From Holothuria scabra (taxonomy: Eukaryota > Echinodermata > Holothuroidea > Aspidochirotida > Holothuriidae), in contig CM074194.1 of NCBI GenBank assembly GCA_037179385.1, positions 2,559,001 through 2,623,000 on the forward strand: a stretch of 64,000 nucleotides of DNA, in the 5' to 3' direction. Numbering within the stretch: the first letter of the stretch is position 1; every line of letters starts with the position of its first letter. Under the pieces are notes generated by a model, which saw only the letters and a list, made by a program, of their open reading frames with translations, was not told the DNA's origin and ran no database searches. Below, one piece after another: positions 58,478-64,000 of this stretch. A program made the position numbers and the translations under genes.

Positions 58478-59756
58478 GTAAGTTTGGGAATAAAGCTTGC
58501 CGTCTCTCTAAAACAGAAAACACTCCTTGTGGGGAATTCATCTTCAGCATTTAATAAAAGCCCCAGCTTCATGCCAAGCCTTGGTATTCCTACATGCAAC
58601 CTCACTTAGTCAAATGTTGTATTTGCAAATGGGGTCAGGGCAGGTAACACTGGACTAGACACAACATTTACTTATTACAAAAACATGTTTGGTGTTTATT
58701 AGAGTTGTAACCAAATCACTGTTTCTTGAGGCACTTTGCCAACTTGAATCGCTGTGTTGCGGTGGTGGAAAATTAGCCAGAATTTTTCTGAGTTATTCCA
58801 ATGTTGCAACTTATGACTGGAATCACGACTTGATTACAACTCTGGTCCTAACAGAGACGACTTTTATAGTACTCACAATAGGATGGTCAGGAGTGGACAT
58901 CTTTTCTAATGACTCTGTAATTGGGATACCATCAAATTGTTGTATGAAGTAACTTTGGCTCTTAAGACCAGATAGGTGTGTACTTTTCCTTGAACTTTAT
59001 GAAAGGCTCCTGGAGTAGATTTCCTAAACTTTAAAAAAAAATCAGATCAATTGACAGCATCACAAAGTACTCTTCAAACTTTTTGCAAAGTCGCATCGCC
59101 CCACGCATTGACCAACTCTAGCCATGCTCTTTAGTTCATGAATTGGTCTTTACAATTTTTCTTTTAAAGGGGGCAAACTTTTTGCATCACCATGCACAAA
59201 TTCTTGTTATAATTTACAATGCACATATTGTTAATTATTCACACAAATTTCTTGTTTTATGTTGGGAAGGGTAAACTATTGTTTTTCAGGTGCTAGCAAT
59301 TTGAATGTATTTGTTTTTCAGCTCATATTGACAATTTACCAAGTTAACGTCAACCGCCACAATAGTTTGTGTAATGTATGGAAAAGCTAAAAACTTTTTT
59401 CACATACAGTTGCTAGAATAGATTTCCCTCCACAACTTGCAGAACAAGTCCTTCCTATCTTTCAGAAATTGCATTATGTATAGTTTTTCACTTTTGCTAA
59501 CTATTTTATCTTTCTCTTTTTATTTTGGGAATTAAAAGGTTGTGGTTTAATTGGTGATGGTTGGTGTCATTTATATTCTGTGATTACCCCACCTATACCC
59601 CACCCCATCTTTCTCCCTCTCCCCTCTTTCTCTACTAATATTCTTTATATCCTTTGTTTTGTTTTAAAGTAGAATATGTTAAAATATTATTTTCAACGTA
59701 TTGTCTATAATACAGCAGTTTTTGAACATTCTTTGCTTTAATCTGTACCATTTCAG
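58478..59756 (+). other. 1.3-kb intron before the terminal exon
   Basis: Contains one TIR element (58701-58843) and a C/T-rich stretch at 59585-59635. I see nothing else. Confidence 0.7.
58701..58843. mobile_element. relative of the 53923 hAT MITE
   Basis: Begins AGAGTTGTAACCAAATCACT and ends AATCACGACTTGATTACAAC then TCT, which are imperfect inverted repeats. I cannot see a clear target duplication. Confidence 0.65.
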
Positions 59757-60730
59757 ATCTTTACAGGTTGGTGGCAAGAGCAAATAGAAGGAGACTTGAT
59801 GACCAACGAGGACTGACACTTCGAAATCTAGAGCTCCCAGAATTCCTTGTTCCTAAAGAGACTTCAGATAGGCCTGCCAGTGCTCTTGGATATACAGAGC
59901 TGGAACAACAGAAGAATAAAATCAACCAAGAAGAATCCAATGGTCCCACCGATGGTGATAAGGGGTATGTGAGACCTCAGTCGACACCCCCTCGGCAATC
60001 TTTGCCAATCAGAGAGTCAGGATTTCACTCAGGAACCATTCCAACCCATGAGGAAGCTGACGCTGTCTTTGGTGGTCTTAGTGGCAAGGAGAACATAAGC
60101 TTTGGAGAATCTCTTGGAAGCAGTGGATACCCAGATTCATTGGCCAACACCAGTCGCAGTTTAGGGGATGGTATGTCTCTAGACCAGTACCAGCTTCCAC
60201 TGGAAGATTCATTTCTAGATGAGAGAAGTAATGAATTCCCCAATCGCCAGTCGTACAATCCTAAGGTTTCAGGGGTTTCTATAATGTCAGGAATTGATTT
60301 ACCATCTTCTCCTGGTGCTGACCTAGATGTTACCCTCACATCTCAAAATGTTGGTGAAATTACTCTACCACCTATGCCTACTCCAGGACCAGATGTAACC
60401 CTACAGGCTGGTTTGGCAGACTTTACCCCTCCAGCACCTCTCCATGCTAATCAGCAAGGTCAAGAACTGCAGAAGTTGAGATCCAGGGTGAATGGTCAGT
60501 TGGGACAACTGAAAACATTGTTTGAGGAGTCTTCTCCGAACGAGAGTGGCAATGCTGTACCACCCCCAAAGTCCAAATTCTCGCAGAGGAAGCCGCAGGT
60601 ACCACCCAAGCCCATGGCTTCACGTACAGCTTCTTTGCCAGTGGGTGTGAGTAATCCATCTCAGTCCAATACGGGTATAGTGAGGGTGTTTGGGACGGAT
60701 GGACGGACACATAGAGCTACATTTGTGTAA
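59757..60730 (+). CDS. RGS12: RGS12/14 terminal exon: GoLoco motif and C-terminal tail
   Basis: 974 bases from acceptor CATTTCAG to TAA. The first codons read DLYRLVARANRRRLDDQRGL, a GoLoco motif with the invariant Asp-Gln-Arg (59801-59809). In this family the Arg reaches the nucleotide site of GDP-bound Gi alpha and blocks GDP release. LTLRNLELPEFL follows, matching the conserved LPEFL after GoLoco in RGS12/RGS14. The tail of about 290 residues is Ser/Pro-rich, with a PxxP region KPQVPPKP, an RTASLP site (60623-60640) fitting a 14-3-3 pattern, and a final ATFV (60716-60727) fitting a class I PDZ ligand. The exon is complete, and the stop is the gene's natural end. Confidence 0.96.
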
Positions 60731-60815
60731 GAAAATCAAGTGCCTGTGAGTGTTGTATATGTGTGGGTGATGTCTTGTGTAGTTTGTTCAGAATAAAGTT
60801 GTCTGGGTTTAGTGT
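60731..60815 (+). other. RGS12: 3' untranslated region, minimal extent
   Basis: A short UTR runs from the stop to a polyadenylation signal about 60 bases downstream. A longer UTR using a later signal (for example near 62408 or 63889) cannot be excluded. Confidence 0.6.
60792..60797 (+). terminator. polyadenylation signal AATAAA
   Basis: Canonical AATAAA, 62 bases after the stop codon, followed by a GT-rich stretch (GTTGTCTGGGTTTAGTGTTG) as expected for cleavage. Confidence 0.75.
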
Positions 60816-63800
60816 TGTAAACCTTTCACATTTGCTTTATTTTTTTAGTCAAACATTAAACGTAGTGTCCAGGAGAAAATAAAAGAAAATTCCAGCTTTT
60901 TGGCATTGCTTGTTCTGTCATCTGAAAAAAGAGGCATTGATGAATTTGGAATATTCTTTTATTGGAGTAAAATATTTCCCATGTTCACAGTTCAAGTCAT
61001 TTCTGGCTTCAAAATGGAAGTCATAGGATTCCGATAACTTTGAGAATTACTTCACTGATTTGAGTGAGTTGTTTGTAAAAATACTTACATCATGAAGTAT
61101 GCTTTATAAATCTATTGGAGAAATTATAGCTGAGACAATGTTGCTGAGAATTATACACAGCTTGTGACACAGATAGTGTGGAAATTTTAGGATCCCAATT
61201 GTGCAAAACTCAGGGAATAGAGGTATGTTAGCTACTTTAAAACATTATATCGAACTAATGTACAGTCAGATTTGTCAAGGGTGTAACTGCAACCATTATG
61301 AGGAACCCCCTTATTTCTCTAACTGTAGTCCTAATAATGTAAAATTAGTGGATTAAAATACCCATTCGGGAGCTGTTGCATGAGGGATACATTGCCTACC
61401 TTTTGAAAACTACCATATTACAGAGGCAGCAAATGGACCAAATGTGGTGGGTTTTTTTGGCATGAAAATAGCAGTGTGTTAATTGCATTATGTGCCAAGT
61501 CAAATGACTTCATCATGTGATCCAGGAGGCTAGTATTCGACCCTTGAAATTTTCCTGGTAATGTTGACTGCTTGGCAAGTTTGTTGCGTAACTTCTATTC
61601 TTTGATGCAAACATTAATCATTGATAAGCAACCTTACAGTAATGATATGATTTTATTGTTGTCAGCTCAAAGAGCTCTTTGAGTTTCTGGAATTGATAGT
61701 TATTGTTTGCAAAAGTGAATTGATCCAGTACTTCATAACAGGGCAGCTGCTAAGTTGATATCCCTTGTTGCTCTGAGTTTCTGCATCATAAAATATGGTT
61801 CTAGGATTCAGCTGTTTGTAAAAATTCATTCATAACATTACAAAATATTATTGAAGTCTAGTATGGTGAACACCATTTGCATTAAATAGACACATGCTGA
61901 AACACAACAGCTTTTTGGCAAAGGACTTGATGCGGTGTGCTTATCAGACGTTGAACCAGACATTTCAAAAGAGGAGCTGAAACCCCCCTTGAAAAGTCTC
62001 CTTTATATTGATTAATATTATGCTATATTTTGCTTATTTGTTATTTTTGATGTGTGAAAAAAGGGACTGAGGCCAGAACCGCCCTCCTCTCCTTGGATCC
62101 ACACCTGGATGAAATGTAACGATGGAAAATAGATTCTCTAAGTTCCATATCCAACTGCACCACTATTTACGTTTGCAGAACCTAACCTGCATATATATGT
62201 TCTTGCACATTCTTAATGCCAACAGGAGGGGGGGGGACATGGTTATGTAACTAAGAAACGATCAGTTTTATAGAATCAAAAGAAAATAAGAAACAGTTGA
62301 TTCAGAGAGGTTTATTAATTTTACTGCTATTCTGTCTTCCTCCTTCCTCTGAGACATTTTGCTAAAAAAATGCTGTATGACCTTAAGATAATTTTATGAA
62401 GTGCTAAAAATAAATGTCATTTTTTTTTGCTGTTTGTCTTGTCTTCCTGTCAAGTTGTCAAATTGAGATTTCTCTCACTTTTGTATCATAAACATAGTCG
62501 ATATGTTTGCTATGAGTTACAGCCTTCCACATATTATTGTTTTTTATATGCTTTGGCATACTTACTTCAGTTTTGACATGAAAAACTTGAATAATATGCT
62601 AAATGGTATGAAACTGCTTTTTGAGATTTCAACCATCCCATTTGCCATTGAACTCTGGTTTCTTAATAGCAGTTATGAAAATATAAATGGGGCAGACACA
62701 TTTTATGCTGCATTTTTGTGAAAAGGTGCATACCAGCCAGTAAACTGTCCTACCATCCTTTGAAATGTTAAAGGGACCAAGTCAGTAGAGTAGAGGGTTA
62801 TTAATAAATGGCTTAATACCGCCTTTCCAAATGGTAATCACAAAGGATTTTGGGAGTTTTGATATGCGTCATTTTTGTCGGTGGCATTTATTAAAGTAGA
62901 AGATGAAGCATACCATATATCAGTCCCATGATCCTTTGTAATTACTATTTGGAAAAAAGGTCTATAGCATAGAGGCAACCATTGTAAAATTGTTGCTACA
63001 AAACTGAAACATGTCAGAAAAACTTAGTTTGAGTAACATGACATATTTCCCTTGGGTTATTTTGCTTGCAACCCAACCAATGGCTAATGAAACTCCCGAC
63101 AATTGAGTTATACCTGTCTGTGAATTTACTGAAGTAGTTCTGTTACATATTTCTAGATTTTAATTTATTTTTTAAATTCAAATGCTGACATATTTGACCC
63201 TGACTTGTTCTGCAGGTTTTGATTTTTGAAGCAGAGTATACCTAATTAATTAAGGTATTGTCTTGAGCATTATGTTATTATTCTTTTATATATTTTTTTA
63301 TTTAAAAAAAGTAACCCTCACCCCCCAACCTATCTCTCTGTTAAACTACCTCTTTTGGTGAGAGCACACACTACTTACATAAGTAAATTTATTGCATTTG
63401 GTTTTGAGACAAAGTCACTCTTACAGAAATTAAGCTTTAAATGTACGATGGCAGAGCCAAGTAGTCTTTCAATTAGAAAAACATTTGTAAAACCACATCT
63501 CCCTGTAATCTGAAGTTGTGGGCCATTTTATTTTTCGTTCCTTTTTTTTGGGGGGTGGAGGGGGGTTGCATTAGCAATGTGACCAAGCATTTTTTTGTAT
63601 CTTTTGACATTGTTGCTGTGCAGACTAAACTTGTAAAGACATTGAGGACTGAAATCATCTGCTTAAGTACAACTTGTTCCTTTATTTAGACTTGGGTTTT
63701 CCGTAAGAGTTTCTGCTATCATTCCAGGATATCAACCCTATATCTATGGGTGTAAATCTGTTTATAGTGGTGTATTTGAAAATTCCAAAGAATTATGCTG

Positions 63801-64000
63801 TAGGTCTGAGGTCTGAAATTTGTCATTGATTTATTAAGGTGTACTTGTTACTGTGGTCTTATGTGTTGCACTCTGTTGAAGTAAGAATAATAAAACCAGA
63901 GTAAAAATGCTGGGTTAGGATCCAGGTCATTTGTGAAAAAGAAGTTCATACATGTTATTGGCACAAAATCAGGCAATGTTTTATTTGCTTAAAGTAGTAG
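60816..64000. other. downstream flank or long 3' UTR
   Basis: AT-rich sequence without a recognised gene. It holds a G run (62226-62236), an inverted-repeat element (62822-62960), a second AATAAA at 63889-63894, and short T and G tracts. No open frame exceeds about 72 codons. Confidence 0.65.
62822..62960. mobile_element. 139-bp inverted-repeat MITE
   Basis: CCTTTCCAAATGGTAATCAC with AAAGGAT on the left is matched by ATCCTTTGTAATTACTATTT and GGAAAAAAGG on the right. Arms of about 30 bp enclose an unrelated centre. Confidence 0.78.

Larger units (their letters stand above)
2895..60800 (+). other. RGS12: RGS12/RGS14 (loco) orthologue, 3' portion of the gene
   Basis: This gene-level entry covers twelve exons: 2895-3041, 17414-17635, 26164-26251, 27125-27166, 29508-29614, 30353-30520, 38251-38324, 39243-39366, 40615-40705, 53306-53436, 58360-58477 and 59757-60730. 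Every junction has AG acceptor and GT donor, and all phases join without a break, giving about 761 residues. Domain order is RGS box (second half), two Ras-binding domains and one GoLoco motif, which is diagnostic of RGS12/RGS14/loco. Family knowledge: the RGS box speeds GTP hydrolysis on Gi/o alpha subunits, the RBDs bind Ras/Rap-type GTPases and Raf-type kinases, and GoLoco holds Gi alpha in its GDP form. The C-terminal ATFV favours RGS12 over RGS14. The 5' exons are outside the window, so any PDZ or PTB domain cannot be assessed. Confidence 0.95.

Overview
The window is AT-rich, intron-rich animal DNA with no bacterial-style operons. Canonical GT/AG splice sites, introns up to about 14 kb, many short inverted-repeat elements, tRNA-derived SINEs, and over-represented words such as TAGGCCTA and TAACGTTA point to an invertebrate deuterostome. 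An echinoderm is my best guess, but this is inference only.

One gene spans most of the window on the + strand: the 3' portion of an RGS12/RGS14 (Drosophila loco) orthologue, a GTPase-activating protein and scaffold for Gi-class G-alpha subunits and Ras-family GTPases. I resolve twelve coding exons (2895 to 60730) whose splice phases all agree. They total 2286 coding bases including the stop, about 761 residues. In order they encode the second half of the RGS box, a basic linker, two tandem Raf-like Ras-binding domains, a low-complexity linker, a GoLoco motif and a long tail ending in a class I PDZ ligand (ATFV). The first half of the RGS box, and any PDZ or PTB domains, lie upstream of the window. 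A polyadenylation signal sits at 60792. One further in-phase 96-base exon candidate (21278-21373) may be a cassette exon.

The introns are crowded with repeats. They hold at least three hAT-type non-autonomous elements with clear 8-bp target duplications, two abundant TTAA-ended MITE families, a piggyBac-like MITE with TTAA ends, CACGTG-bearing foldback elements, near-perfect hairpin MITEs and tRNA-derived SINEs. They also hold tandem arrays of about 145 bp carrying perfect DR1 nuclear-receptor motifs, and a 30-bp minisatellite.

The most unusual structure is in the 12.6-kb intron between 40705 and 53306. Two halves of a SINE flank complementary inverted repeats several hundred bases long, built from AAGTGTTC words. 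The layout fits a single insertion of about 10.7 kb (41072-51778) with TA target duplication. Inside it is a CpG-richer, promoter-like region (about 44280-45130) and two or three exon-like segments of unknown function (45129 donor, 48297-48408, 50294-50372). This could be a large undescribed TIR element carrying gene-like cargo. The downstream flank (60820-64000) shows no recognisable gene.
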